A stretch of DNA of 64,000 nucleotides from Xiphophorus maculatus (GCF_002775205.1 NC_036457.1:5410024-5474023); one strand, 5' to 3'. Positions 12,501 through 25,084 are shown, counted from the first letter of the stretch. Program-made: numbers and translations. Notes: generated by a model not told the origin, from the sequence alone.

Positions 12501-15500
12501 AGTACTTTTATACAGTTTGTAATGGGATGCCTAAAAATTATGCACATTATTAATGATTTAAATCAAGTTCTTGAGTACGTTTCTGTGCAACTGACATTCT
12601 GTTTTCTTTATTTGTCTTGTGTTAAAGAGAGTTTTGTTTCAGAAATGATGAATGCTAATAAAATGTTTCTTTATGGAGGGGAAGAAAAATCAGCAACAAA
12701 TTGGTTTTATGCAGTAAAATGATGAAAATTGAGGTTTTCAAAACTTTTTGAGAACTTTATTCCAAAAATAATGGATTATTGCTACGTTGTTAGCCGCTAG
12801 CTGCTTCACAGAAAAGGCTGAATCTGTCAGGATAATTTACATTTCATATATCAACCTGTAGTAGGGAATTACCTTCACCGTTCCACGAGCTGCAGTTTGG
12901 ATAAAACTTTCCCTGAAAGTAAAAGAGAGCAACACTAAACACGTCTGTTGGGATAATAGGAGGGAATATCAAAAAAAATGCAAGAGATAATTAACTAAAG
13001 AAAAAAAATTGTAATAAAAACTCACAAATTCTGCATTCTTGAAATTGATGTTTATTGTGTTGGTGAGATTCTTGATCGCAGTTCCCATCTCAATCGCAAC
13101 AACCTCATCATAAAGAACAGTACTGTTCATCTCATCCTGGAGATAAAAATAGTGGCATGGACAACAAATGTTAACACATATTTAAAGCTGCATTATGTAA
13201 CTTTTATATTAAAAAAAATGTTTTTTTACATATTTGTTGAAACTGTCAATATAATACGAGACAGGTAATTTGTGAAAAGATCAATCTCCTCCACTTCCTC
13301 CTTCAGTTATTTAGCTGTCTCAAGAAATGCACCAAAACAACCAATCAGAAAAAGGAGGAAAAAAGCTGTCAATCAATCTCGTGTACTCGCTGCTAAATCT
13401 GTTAATGGTGGAGAAACAATTCAGCGTTACAGGAAAACTCTTTATTTGCCATTATTGTTGGCCATGCTAACCAGAATTAGCATGGTGGTCGGCTCTGCTA
13501 GCTGCAGCTTAGCAGAGAAAAGAGAAGGCGTGAGGGGTGCGCATCCTGCCATGATTGGCAGCGCTAAGGCCCGCCTCCTGGCTCTGATTGGTTGTTTCTA
13601 GTTAGCACTGGGAGAAGGCAGAGGAGCTTGATTTTTTTTCACAGATTATCTGTCTCATAAACTCACTAGATAGTGACAGTTTCAACACAAATGGGAAAAA
13701 AATATATTTTTTGTAAAAATTAAATTTTGCAGCTTTAAATGTAATGCAAAAAGAAAAAACATTATTGGTTCCTTCTCCATACCCGAGTCAAGTTCAAAAA
13801 CCGGAGAACAGCTGCGAATGGTAGAGAGGCGTTTGGACCAATGGCCTTTTCAAACGCTTCTTTAGACACGGAGACGGATCTCGAAAATGTTTCAAGACTT
13901 TTCGAGTCTTCTATAATCTGTGGGTAGAACAAAGGACTGGTTTTAGAGACTAGAGATTCAGGGGATTGAGATAAAACAGGCAGGAAGTACATAATATTAT
14001 TAAGATTACTTTAATGACAAAAGAAATCTGATTTTTTTAAATTCCAGAAGGTTATTAGTTTAACACATAATCAGCATATAATCCTGCTCAATCTGACCTA
14101 CTGTATGTCTGCAGAGTGAATGTAAGTCAAGTCAGAACATGAGAGGGAAATCAAAGGACTCACTTTCAGTTTTTCAGTTGGAGTCTTGTAAGCGAAGGAC
14201 ACCTCATCCAGTTCTGCAGGATCGGTTTTTCTCACTATGACTCCCTCGACTCCTTTCGCCACCGACAGCTCAGCTGAAGTCCCATTCATTTTGGAGATTA
14301 AGTTTGCCATGTCACCCATAAACTCTCTGAAATATAAACAATCATGTAATATTATTCACGTAAAGATGGGGTTTCACAAATCTCATCAAGCTGAATGTAT
14401 TTTTGCTCTACAGTGAAAGCATAGAGTCGTACTTCTTTATAATTTAGCCGAACTAAAATAATCTCTTTTTAGTAGATCAACATGTAACTGCAAAGAAGTC
14501 AAACGTTTTCAAAAGGATTTATTTAATATCAAGCATGTCTTACACAGCTTTGGATGCGTCAATTTCTCCATCATGACTTTCAAAAATAGTGTTGTTAATT
14601 TTAATAATCTCATCAGGCTCCTTTATGGGATTGTCGCAGTTGACACACTCGGGGATATTGTCATGTATGTTTATTATGTACTTGTCTGCGTAGTCTGAAA
14701 GTCAGTAAAGCAGAGTGGACAAGTCATCAGTTCATTCATAATTATAATCACAAATGTAAACAAACTATTCTCACGAGAATAACAATAGGCTACAGATTTC
14801 ATGCATTTAACCTGTCAGTTTTTCCATATAACAACAACATGTGAGCAATTTCCTGACAAATCATTATGGTGGCTCTTTAACACTGTAAAAAGACATCAGT
14901 TGAACCAACTTAGTTGAATTGCTTCAATTGGTAACAAGTAACTAAATTAAGTTTATCTAACTTAATTTATTACATTTAACAATTCATATCTATAAAACTC
15001 AGTCTATTAAGTTTTTTTTTACTGAATTCACTAAGTGTCTTAAAAGTAACACATTTAAGTCAGTCTTACTCAAATTAATTTAGTTTACTTCAAATAAAGA
15101 AGTAAACTAATAAAGGATCTCTTTTTTAAGAGGGTGTTTTGGGTCAGGTGGGTTTTATTTGAGGTTAGTTAGACAGGAAAGTGAGTAACGATAGAGAGGG
15201 AAGACATGCAGCAAAGGTCATCAGGCCGGGAATTGAACCTGCGGCGGCCATTTTGAGGACTAAGGTCTCCTTTTGACCGTTGTGCCTCAGCCCTGCACCA
15301 ATACCAACCTGGTTGTCTGCATGTCTTTGCTGCATGTCTTCCCTCTCTTATTTACTGAGTTAAACCAACTTAATACATTAAGTGATTCAACTTATTTGAA
15401 TTACTTGCTACCAATTGAAGCAATTCAATTTAGTTGGTTCTACTATATTATTTTTTCAGCGTACAGGATCTTTGGAAACCTAAAATAACATGTTAAAAGA

Positions 15501-18500
15501 TGCATTGAAAATTATTTCAATTCAAGTTGCATTTTAAGTACAATGGATAATTTTGGATATTTTAGTTCCTTAGTTTGGAACAACTTAAACGTTTCTTTGA
15601 CTTCCTGTAGAATTTAGTCAAAGAGATTTTAATTATTTATTAGAAAAAAATAAATGATTTGTGTAAGAGTGATTTCAAGTTGTAATGTTAAACACATTTA
15701 ATGAATTAAGATACGAAAACTTAGAAAATTGAGTTGGATAAACTTAATGAATTGAGTTGGTCAGACATTGGATACGAAACTGCCATTGAACTCAAGTAAA
15801 GTAAATTCCTTTCCGTTAATTTAAGTTAGTTAGATTTGTAACTTTTACTTTTATTGAACACAAAAAAGTAAGTTGCCATCATTAAACCAAATGAATTAAG
15901 TGAGATAAATAAGTCAATAAAATGAACTGCAGCCAAAAGCTCTTTATAGAGTGTAATGTCAATTTAGTAGTGTAATTTATTTTAATAAACAATTGTGGTG
16001 CGCTGACAACATGCTAGCTAATGCTAAAACAGCTAAATAAATTAGGGTAACCAGTGAGCTTTGCTATGTTGTTAGCCGCTGCTAACAACAGCAGGAGTCA
16101 AGCTGCGTGCGTATCCGCTGTGCTAACAAACAAATAATCCCTAAATAACAACTAACAACCAACCATTTTAGCCATTTTTCACAACGATTCACTGCAGCCA
16201 AACTGAAGCGAATAATCAATAGAAATCAGATGTGGTGAAATAATAGATACACAGTTATTAAATAGTTTTTTAATCATACTTACCGCTGTTTTGGCAGGAG
16301 TCCTCATTATACGCAGTCCCTGATTTACACACAGTGTTTGTAGTCAGATTTCCATACATGCAGTCTTATCGGTTCAGGCATTCATGAAAACCAAAAAGAT
16401 TAAATAAAACATCAAATTTGACAGCAATGCCTTTAACTTTAACTTAGATAATCTCTCATCAGCATCGACGTGTATTGGGTAAAAAAAAATAAAATTATTT
16501 ACCAGTTGAATTTAAGCATTTCTTTCCTTCCATAGCACGAATTACCACTGGGACCTTTGCAAGATTTTTTGTAATGTACAGTGTAAAGTATGGCATTTTC
16601 ACTTGTGGCCACGTTTTCCACAATTTTTCTGCAAGTTAAAATGAACTCATTTCAGTTTTTACATTTATGATGTAAGTTTTATTACAAGTTATGATTTGCA
16701 AGTTAAGCTCAGCTTACTGTGTCTTGTTTGATCTTTCTGTAGGAATATCACACAGCTCTTCCTTCCTGTTAAAAGCAATGCAAAAACTTTTTTCTTTATT
16801 CAACATAAGTTAGTAAACACATAAAAAAATGATGAATCTGTGTTTAAAACTTTTACCAAATCATTTGAAAGAAGTGAAATTAATACATTTACACTCATTA
16901 GTGATATTTTTATAATAACTTTACCATGGTGTACCTACCAGTTTCAGAAACAGATGTGTTTATGATCCAATTCAAAATATCAGTCTTAACGAGACTTTTC
17001 AAATCTGGTGACACATTACAAGAAAAACAGGTCAATGTCATGTCCATTTATTGGAAAACAAAGAAAAAGGCAAAGTAAAGATTTAATAATTGGTCATTAC
17101 ATCCATCATCCAGTTGATTACATTGTTGGAGCCAAAAATTGTAACAAAGCAGCAGCAATTTACATAAAAACTTTTATTAAATAAGACAACATTATAAAAG
17201 ACCAAATGAAATGCCTAGTGCTTAAAAACTATTTAAGATTTTGACTAAGTTCAAATAATGCACAGTATAAATTACATTTTAATAATTGCATTTAGGATCT
17301 TACCAGAGTTCCCAGTGCTTCTGTTCAGATATAGCTTGAAAAGACCTGGACAACACAGCAATGAAATGCTTTAATACATAATAATACAAATTTATTACAC
17401 TGTAGTAATGTTCTTACCAAAGAGTTGCTCATCGTTTTCCAATATGTTTTTAACACCGTCAGATAATTGTCCCCGAACTAGTAGCAGTATGTTAATGCCT
17501 GTTTTAATTAAAGAAAAGAAAAAAATGTTACACAGACAGACACTTAACCATAACATTTCATTTTTGGTCATATAGATGGGAAACTAACTGGAAACTTTCC
17601 CCATCTTAATTATTTCTCTAGGTTTGATGCATCTTGGGGTAAAACGTTGGATTTATATATTTTGGGCAATTTCAACGTATTCTCTTACTATTAGCTAAAG
17701 GAGATACCAGTCTGACCTACATGAATGTAGGAAGGATTTGGAGATTTAGGTTGTATTAAGTCAACCCAAGTGAGTCCATTAAAAAAAACTATCTGGATCT
17801 GCCAAACATTCATATGTTGACAGAAAAACTCAGAATGCATGTGTAACAGAGTTACAAATGTGTTTCTTTGTTAAATTATTATTTCTTATTCATTTTATAT
17901 TGAGAATTTGTGAATTTTATCTTATTCGGTTATTTTTATTTATTTTGTTGTTTTTGCTTGCGGGGGTCGCCCTTCTGCTCTCCGCCTCGTTTGTGTTTCC
18001 TGGGCTTCCGTAGTTTACTCCAGCCCTCGTAGCTCCTCTGCCCCCCCTTTTCCCTCAGAACGTTGTTCCGCGCTGCTGTGGGTAAGTCAGAGGAAAGTTC
18101 GCTGCTGAGATATGTTTGTCTTTCTGTATGGATGTTGTTCATGTTGAGGTCTTTACCATATGTTGTTTATTATTGTTTGTTAGTGTGTTATTTTGCAGTT
18201 TTGACCGTCATTGTAGGTTTTTTTTATAAACAGTTTTATTATAATTTCCTTTTTATTTTGGCGCGAACGACCGGTGCTAGTCCAGTACAGCTCGGTTGAA
18301 CATTGTTTTTATTTTCACATTTTTAGAGCCGGAGTGCAGGGAGAAGGAGTAGAGGAGGTTGTTCATTTGTTTTCCCTTCTTCCCCCAGGTATGTGTTTTT
18401 ATTTTTAATTTATACTTTTTATCTGTTTATTTAACTCTGTCCCACTGTATTGTGTTGTTGTGGCCACCAGGTGGCGTTTTTCTCCTCTTGTTTTTAGTTT

Positions 18501-21500
18501 ACGATTTTTGTGAGAAGATTTCTTTTTTTGTTAACTTTTGTTAAGTCTGAGAGAGAGAAAAAAATGTTAGGAGAGCGTTGTTCTGCGCTGCTGTGGAGCT
18601 GGAGTGCAGGGAGAAGGAGTTGAGGAGGTTGTTCATTTGTTTTCCCTTCTTCCCCCAGAATAAAAAAATAAAATATCTGGTTGAGACCCACCTGAACGAC
18701 TTCCGAGACTCATTGATACCATCTGTTACACATGTCACACACTTTAACCCAAACATTACATAACTGTGTGTTATTCTTTTCATCTCATTAATTAACAAAT
18801 AGTCAGTTTAACCATTTTTTAAAAGCAAACCAGACATGGTGGATACACATGGGGTGTCTGTCTTTTTCATATATTCACAGATGCACACACACACACACAC
18901 ACCTCTCTTCTAAACAACATTGAAAAAAGAAAATAGGTGATCTCACTTTAAAAAAAGAGTCAATTAGTAACAAGTAAACAAATTGCAGTTTGTGTTGGTT
19001 TAAAATGCCAGTGATGTGCATTTTAAATCTTAAAAGAACAGTTAAATGCAGTTTTACAGTGCATGACTTGTCTTACTGGTTAATATGTTGTTGAGTTTCG
19101 TCAAGATCTCTTTAAGGTTCGGTAACACGTCCGGAATTGGTCCATTATTGCCTGTAATAATTTGACAGGAAATAAAACAATGTTTAGTTTTCTTTAAATA
19201 GCACATTTATCCTAACATTTTGGTTCCAATTTCTGTGGTTAATGCAGTTTTTAGCATTAGCTTGATGCTTCTGAGTTTCACTGAAAATCAAGCTGTACAA
19301 ATCACAGCCCTAAGTTACACATTTAAAAGTTTCAACCATGGAAACAAAAGCTCTTCAACTAAATTTCTGTTTGACCAAAGATGAGAAACACTGCAGGGAT
19401 AAGCCCAAAATTATTCATACATATACCTGGTACATTTAGGTCTCTAGACCTAAATCTTAACAGAACAGTTAAATACAGTTTTACAGTGTATGACTCGTCT
19501 TACTGGTTAATATGTTGTTGAGTTTCGTCAAGATCTGTTCAACAACGTTCAGTAACTCGTCCGGAATTCGTCCATTATTGCCTGTGATCATTTGACAGAA
19601 AATAAAACAATGTTTAGTTTTTTTAAATAGCACATTTATCCTAATGTTTTGGTTCCAGTTTCTGTGGTTAATGCAGTTTTTAGCATTAGCTTGATGCTTC
19701 TGAGTTTCACTGAAAATCAAGCTGTACAAATCACAGCCCTAAGTTACACATTTAAAAGTTTCAACCATGGAAACAAAAGCTCTTCAGCTAAATTTCTGTT
19801 TGACCAAAGATGAGAAACACTGCAGGGATAAGCCCAAAATTATTCATACACCTGGTACATTTAGGTCTCTAGACCTAAATCTTAACAGAACAGTTAAATA
19901 CAGTTTTACAGTGTATGACTCGTCTTACTGGTTAATATGTTGTTGAGTTTCGTCAAGATCTGTTGAAGGTTCGATAACACGTTCGTATTTGGTCCATTAT
20001 TGCCTGTAATAATTTGACAGGAAATAAAACAATGTTTAGTTTTTTTAAATAGCACATTTATCCTAATGTTTTGGTTCCAGTTTCTGTGGTTAATGCAGTT
20101 TTTAGCATTAGCTTGATGCTTCTGAGTTTCACTGAAAATCAAGCTGTACAAATCACAGCCCTAAGTTACACATTTAAAAGTTTCAACCATGGAAACAAAA
20201 GCTCTTCAACTAAATTTCTGTTTGACCAAAGATGAGAAACACTGCAGGGATAAGCCCAAAATTATTCATACATATACCTGGTACATTTAGGTCTCTAGGC
20301 CTAAATCTTAACAGAGCAGTTAAATACAGTTTTACAGTGTATGACTCGTCTTACTGGTTAATATGTTGTTGAGTTTCGTCAAGATCTGTTCAACAACGTT
20401 CAGTAACTCGTCCGGAATTCGTCCATTATTGCCTGTGATCATTTGACAGAAAATAAAACAATGTTTAGTTTTTTTAAATAGCACATTTATCCTAATGTTT
20501 TGGTTCCAGTTTCTGTGGTTAATGCAGTTTTTAGCATTAGCTTGATGCTTCTGAGTTTCACTGAAAATCAAGCTGTACAAATCACAGCCCTAAGTTACAC
20601 ATTTAAAAGTTTCAACCATGGAAACAAAAGCTCTTCAACTAAATTTCTGTTTGACCAAAGATGAGAAACACTGCAGGGATAAGCCCAAAATTATTCATAC
20701 ATATACCTGGTACATTTAGGTCTCTAGGCCTAAATCTTAACAGAGCAGTTAAATACAGTTTTACAGTGCATGACTTGTCTTACTGGTTAATGTGTTGTTG
20801 AGTTGCTTCAAGATCTGTTCAACAACGTTCGGTAACTCGTCCGGAATCAGTCCATTCTTGCCTGTGATCATTTGACAGGAAATAAAACAATGTTTAGTTT
20901 TTTATAAATAGCACATTTATCCTAATGTTTTGGTTCCAGTTTCTGTGGTTAATGTAGTTAAAGCAAGTCTCTCCTGGCTGGCAGTGATATTTATATTATA
21001 GAGACCCAATTTGAGTATACAGAAGAGGATTTGGGCCTCTGGGGAAAAATAAAGAGTTTTCTGAGATTAAAAGTCAGAATTCTGTGAAAAAAGTCAGAAT
21101 TCTGCAAACGATGTTAAAATTTAATGGTAACAATCACAATTCTGAGATTACAGTCAGAATTTTGCAAAAATGTCAGAATTCTAAGTTTAGTCAAAATTCT
21201 GACTTTTTTCACAATTGTGTGAAAAAAGTCAGAATTTTGCGATAAACGTTAGAGTTCTTATTTCTAGTTCCGTATGAATCAGATAGAGAATCTGTGGACG
21301 AAGGTAAAGAGGAAGAGGATGACACACAAAACCCCCACTCTGCCACGGCTTGAATAATTTTGGGTTAACTATAGTTGTCTTTCTTTTTTCTGTCAAAAAG
21401 CAGCATGACTAGGAAATGAACTCACTAACAACTTTATCTTTAAAACCATTTGGTATCTGCAGCGAAGCTGCTGTATGTTCAAAATCCGATTCATTTTACT

Positions 21501-22124
21501 TTATGTTATTCCTTTACCAGAAATCCTAATTCGATTGTGAGTGAACAAAAGGTTAAAACCACATGAAGCTCTTAAAAGTGCTGCTCCTCTAACGGAGGAA
21601 GACGAAACTCTTCTGGCCGGTCTAGTGTCGGATCTTTAGCCAAGATCGATTGACAACAACGGATCGAAAAGCTTGTTTGGTTTGTTTTTGCTGCTGATGA
21701 TATGAATCCACCCATATGACATCAAACAGGACGAGCTTTGACCTCACCTGACAGTTTAGCTGTGAAGTGATCAGCCGCATTGATGATGCCGTAGAAGTTG
21801 TCAGCAACAACATAATTTGTGTTTCCTTGGCTTAAGCAGTCTTTGAGTTTATCTAATTGCTGAGAGCCAGGAAGCACAGTCACTGCTGAAAGATTTAGTT
21901 GAGACAAGATATTAAAACGATTGCAGATTAATTACCTGTGCCTTTATCGTAGCAACAACTACGATTCATATAATACATAAAAATATAAATTTTAAAACAT
22001 TAAATACAGGTTTAGATGCAACAAATTTGTAACTTTTTAAAAAAAATTATGTTTACTTACAAACAGGAAAAATGCCCAAAAAGCCGACGAGGAGAACCTG
22101 AATTATCCATCTTTGCCGAGGCAT
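6570..22124 (-). CDS. Adhesion G protein-coupled receptor, ADGRG (group VIII) type, complete
   Basis: Twenty-four coding exons, all phase-consistent, give 888 residues. In transcript order: 22124-22061, 21885-21748, 20861-20784, 20432-20355, 20003-19929, 19581-19504, 19151-19077, 17498-17418, 17345-17304, 17004-16939, 16765-16718, 16628-16503, 16364-16284, 14694-14544, 14326-14164, 13917-13783, 13136-13026, 12912-12873, 12408-12308, 12086-11965, 9769-9501, 8671-8578, 8494-8211, 6736-6570. Residues 1-21 are a signal peptide (MPRQRWIIQVLLVGFLGIFP). Residues about 68-195 are five repeated 25-26-residue units, followed by a Cys-containing region and a GAIN domain. The GPS spans about 536-577, with CSSW and CQCSHLTFFAVLL; self-cleavage is expected at HL/T (570/571), leaving a TFFAVLL tethered agonist. 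Seven helices follow, with a CW in extracellular loop 2 and LGVTWGFAFFAYGSF at helix 6, typical of ADGRG2/4/6-like receptors. The cytoplasmic tail is short, about 45 residues. There is no CUB or pentraxin domain. The exact subtype and ligand are unknown, so no symbol is given. Confidence 0.86.
7758..7803. repeat. Paired X-box-like motifs (locus 2 of 4)
   Basis: GTTACCTAGCAAC occurs at 7758-7770 and again at 7791-7803, within the last intron of the receptor. Equivalent pairs occur near 5579, 48135 and 61208. Each fits the RFX consensus RYYNYY-N-RRNRAC. The surrounding sequence suggests a dispersed repeat. Confidence 0.55.
7975..7998. repeat. (AT)n microsatellite
   Basis: A run of about twelve AT dinucleotides lies in the last intron of the adhesion receptor. 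No function is evident. Confidence 0.85.
13181..13739. mobile_element. MITE with long terminal inverted repeats, in receptor intron
   Basis: The left end TTTAAAGCTGCATTATGTAA and the right end form inverted repeats of roughly 85 bp that share GTTGAAACTGTCA and GAGACAG on the inner side. The centre is GC-richer and has a 109-codon frame on the plus strand with no recognisable domain. The length (559 bp) and lack of transposase suggest a non-autonomous DNA transposon. A target duplication was not clear, so the superfamily is open. Confidence 0.65.
14881..15463. mobile_element. Palindromic MITE (CACTGTA ends) carrying a SINE fragment
   Basis: The left part CACTGTAAAAAG...TTGAATTGCTTCAATTGGTA is repeated in inverted form at 15405-15463, so the whole could fold as a long hairpin. 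The middle (about 15125-15350) is unlike the arms and resembles a tRNA-derived SINE. Related AACTTAAT-rich sequence continues to about 15960. It lies in a long intron of the adhesion receptor. Confidence 0.6.
15150..15300 (-). mobile_element. tRNA-derived SINE fragment inside the MITE
   Basis: On the minus strand, GGTTCAATTCCCGG (15226-15239) fits a Pol III B box. About 55 bp upstream is TGAGGCACAACGG, a plausible A box. Downstream is TTTGCTGCATGTCTTCCCTC, wording common in fish SINEs. There is no A-tail and the element is broken. Confidence 0.5.
17842..18730. mobile_element. Solo LTR with target duplication, in receptor intron
   Basis: The segment begins TGTAACAGA and ends TCTGTTACA, a 9-bp inverted terminal repeat with TG...CA edges. 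It is flanked by direct repeats CATG (17838-17841 and 18731-18734). This is the form expected of a solo LTR left by recombination; no internal retroelement genes are next to it. It contains a duplicated segment: 18059-18081 plus 18327-18388, against the contiguous 18574-18658. AATAAA-like sequence lies near 18658. The LTR family was not identified. Confidence 0.7.
18885..18902. repeat. Short (CA)n microsatellite
   Basis: About nine CA dinucleotides lie in the receptor intron between the LTR and the tandem exon array. Confidence 0.8.
19010..20957 (-). repeat. Five-copy tandem duplication of a small receptor exon
   Basis: Units of 425-429 bp repeat head to tail, each with one 75- or 78-bp exon and near-identical flanking intron. 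Exon copies on the minus strand are 20861-20784, 20432-20355, 20003-19929, 19581-19504 and 19151-19077. Each has an acceptor ending CAG before GC, a donor GTAAG, and starts and ends in phase 1, so any number of copies keeps the frame. The exons encode units ending QILTKLNNILT or close variants. The second and fourth copies (20355-20432 and 19504-19581) encode identical peptides, which points to recent duplication or conversion. Confidence 0.92.
21052..21262. repeat. Degenerate AGTCAGAATTCTG tandem repeat
   Basis: Variants of AAAGTCAGAATTCTG(C/A) recur about eight times in both orientations, separated by GTGAAAAA or GCAAA. It lies between the signal-peptide-proximal exon and the tandem exon array of the adhesion receptor. 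Confidence 0.6.
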
Positions 22125-25057
22125 TTTGTTTTCCCGGCTTTGAGTTTCAGTCTGGTTAAATGATCCGTTCTCAGCTACAGTTAATTTAAGCAGCACAGAC
22201 TGACCTGTATAACAATGATTAAAAAATGCCCTGTAAATTAGTCAGTTGTCACCGTCAAAGGTTTTGGTTTTCACTCCTTGCTGATCAGAGTCAAGCGACC
22301 AGAATCACTTGAGCCTTTTTGCCAAATGAAACTGCTAACAAACTTTGCATAGTTACCAGCATCAAGTATTTTGGCTTGCAAATCCTCAGATCCTCAATAT
22401 GTCATCAGCAGTGACTGTGCTGCTGTCCTAAATATGCAAAGTAGTAATAGGAAAAACGCTTTTGCTTGAATAGCTCATTGATTCTTGAGACAAAAATCTT
22501 TCCTCCAAACAGAACTTTATTATTATTATTATTATTTACAATGATTTGACATAAGTCAAAACAGATAATAGGAAGTAAACACAACAGCTTACCGTACTTC
22601 CTAATCTTACAGACAAACTTTTAGAACTTTATTTTGTCATTTATTTATTTTTTTCAAAGTGAACTTGTAAGAAAACTAGAAATGCCCCCATTTTGATTCT
22701 CTGATAGATTTAAGGCTGATTTACTAAATGTGGGTTCAACAGTTTTCATCATTAAGACATTACTTGCATAACAGATACTCCCAAAGTATTTAAAGTAAAA
22801 ATATTTTGAAGTTGCGGTTCTTTTACTTGAGTTAAATGTTCGGATTCTCTGTCCACCTCTAAGTAATGTTTATGTTAAGAATGAATGCAATTCAAGAAAC
22901 AACAGTTCATTGAAAGGAAAAGCAGAATAAATAAACGATGATTGTGACTGAGGAAGCCCAGTTTGTTCCGTCCCGGTTCCTTTAAGATGCAAACATTTGG
23001 ATAAGATCTGAAATCCACTGGAAAATAAATAAATATTTGGCTAATTTTTGTTCTGGTCCAGGAAAGTTGATCCTTTTTATAAAATTATTTAGATCTTTGT
23101 GTTACTGTTTGTAAGAACCAAAGCTCTTTCGGGTTCAGATGCTCTCAGTTATGCACATTACCTCTTTATTATTTCACATAAACTCAATTTTATCAACTTA
23201 GTTCATTAACTCCCCACCTCTGCTCTCGATTTCCGACACTCTGAGTTCACTAATATCTGTGCAATACTCTAAATTGTCCCTGTTCTGCTCCTTATTTCTG
23301 TATTTTATTTGTTTTTATCAGTTGCTTTGGTTCTTCAGATTTTAACATAAACATTTGAGTCTAAAGTTGCTGCTAAAAATATCATATAACAGCTTGTAAA
23401 AAGGAAAATATGAAAATATTTCTTACGTCTAATGTATTTTCCCTGTAATAAGCTGTTTATTGTCATAAAATATAAGTAACAGAGTATGTACTGATGCCTA
23501 AGTTGTTGTTGTTTTCCATCTTCCCAGCAGTTAAACTGGAATATAAAATCCTCTGTCTCCCGTCTGTGAAACTTGAGATATTTATAGTTCAGCCTGAGAG
23601 ATGAAAATGTTTTCTAAAATATATTTCCACGTCATTCGTAAAGAACTTCTCCAGCCGTTCACCTGGACAAGGTCATTTAAATCCACCCTTACATTTGCAC
23701 TTTGCTGTTTCATTTGTTTGCTTGTATCTGATGCCGTCTGTCTGTTTTCCAGGTAACAGTGATGGACTCTCAATCTGGTTTGCATGTGTTTTATGTGTAC
23801 TAACATTCTCTTTGCTTATTTTACTTATTTACAAGTTTTGTTCCCTTGACCTCTGAACTATATTACCATGAATTTTCCTTCTGAGTGACATTAATATATT
23901 TTGATTTACATGAGATGATTGATATCTCACATAGAGGCACAAAACAACTCTTTGTCTTTAAAGAGCTGTGGGGAAAAAAGAGAAACTTCATTTAATTTGA
24001 TATTTCAAGCAAGACTGCAACTTTTATTTCTATATTTTGAAGTAGAAATGGAGCTGCTTACATCAATATGGACAGAAAAATACTATTTTAATGTCATCTT
24101 ATTTAATTAAGTTATGTTTACTTTCAAAAAGTGGTGATATTTAGATGAATGCACTCAAAAAACAAATTAAAACAATGATACTTCCACACTAAAGCCTAAC
24201 AATCTCCACCTACTTTCTGTAATAAGAGACAAGAAACTAAACTTTTTCCTAAACCAGTCTTGGTTTTAAAATACATTAGAAAAACATTAAAGTTAAATAG
24301 CTATTTTTAAAATGTATTTTATTGTGATAATTCAAGGTAAGCTATTTTGTTTTAAAGGTGATGTTGCAGTCATATTTGTGTTGGAAATACTTCAGAAACA
24401 AGCTAACTCCAGCTTGTTTCTTCCTCCAGAAGCTTTTGCAAAGATAATATTTGCATATTCCTAAGTAGATGTGTCAGATTCCCATTGTTTCCTGTTTATG
24501 CCTCCTTTATTGATTTTTATGATTAAGTGTGAGCTTTTATTTGTGCAAAGGAGGAGTTTAACCCATTATAACATGTTTATTTTTGCTTTTAAAACCCTCC
24601 AATAGATAAATAAATAAAAATCAATTCACATTTGGTCCATTTGGAAACCCTTCAAGTTTCCAAAAGGAAACTAAAAACTTTTTATATTTTTAGTTTGGCT
24701 TTCATAAATTTGTATTTCTTCTGTAATTACACGTTGCAGTTAAAGTTGGAATTAAATATTTTTGACCTCTTAAATATCTGTGAAAAATAAATAAACAGTA
24801 AGCTTTGTACTTTGTTTTAGCAACAAGACCTATGTGTATGGTATTTTTAAACCCAGATCAAACCCAATTAATCTCTTAAGGCAGCTTTTAAATGTGTCTC
24901 TGCTCTAACAAACCTGATTAAAATGGTTACATTATTTATTCAGCAGTCTGTTTTTGACCCACTTATTAAATCCTGAGCTGTTGAAGCAAGAAAACGCCTG
25001 AAACGTGCAGAACCTGCATTTGTTTTGCTAATTTTGGATTCCGTTTCCGTGTCCAGG
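22125..25057. other. Intergenic region between divergent adhesion GPCR and MTIF3
   Basis: The start of the receptor (22124, minus) and the MTIF3 promoter (plus) face away from each other across about 2.9 kb. The sequence is AT-rich. It contains a (TTA)n stretch near 22520, a piece of a fish MITE near 22780-22865 (ending TCCACCTCTAAG) and no convincing gene. Short open frames have no domain and poor codon character. Confidence 0.6.
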
Positions 25058-25073
25058 CCGCCAGGGGGCAGCA
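25058..25073 (+). promoter_or_regulatory. CTCF-like site at the MTIF3 promoter
   Basis: CCGCCAGGGGGCAGCA matches the core CTCF motif closely. It lies just upstream of the inferred MTIF3 5' exon. Binding is inferred from the motif only. Confidence 0.5.
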
Positions 25074-25084
25074 GAGCGCTTTTC

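Noticed and set aside
13272-13601. 109-codon frame in a receptor intron
   Set aside because: Lies wholly inside the MITE at 13181-13739; no domain and no transposase motif.
19481-20580. Three similar 81-82-residue frames taken as separate small genes
   Set aside because: They read from intron through one repeated receptor exon and past its donor; only the exon parts are coding.
19010-20957. CRISPR-like array
   Set aside because: Repeats of about 426 bp with exons are a tandem exon duplication in a vertebrate gene, not short repeats with unique spacers.
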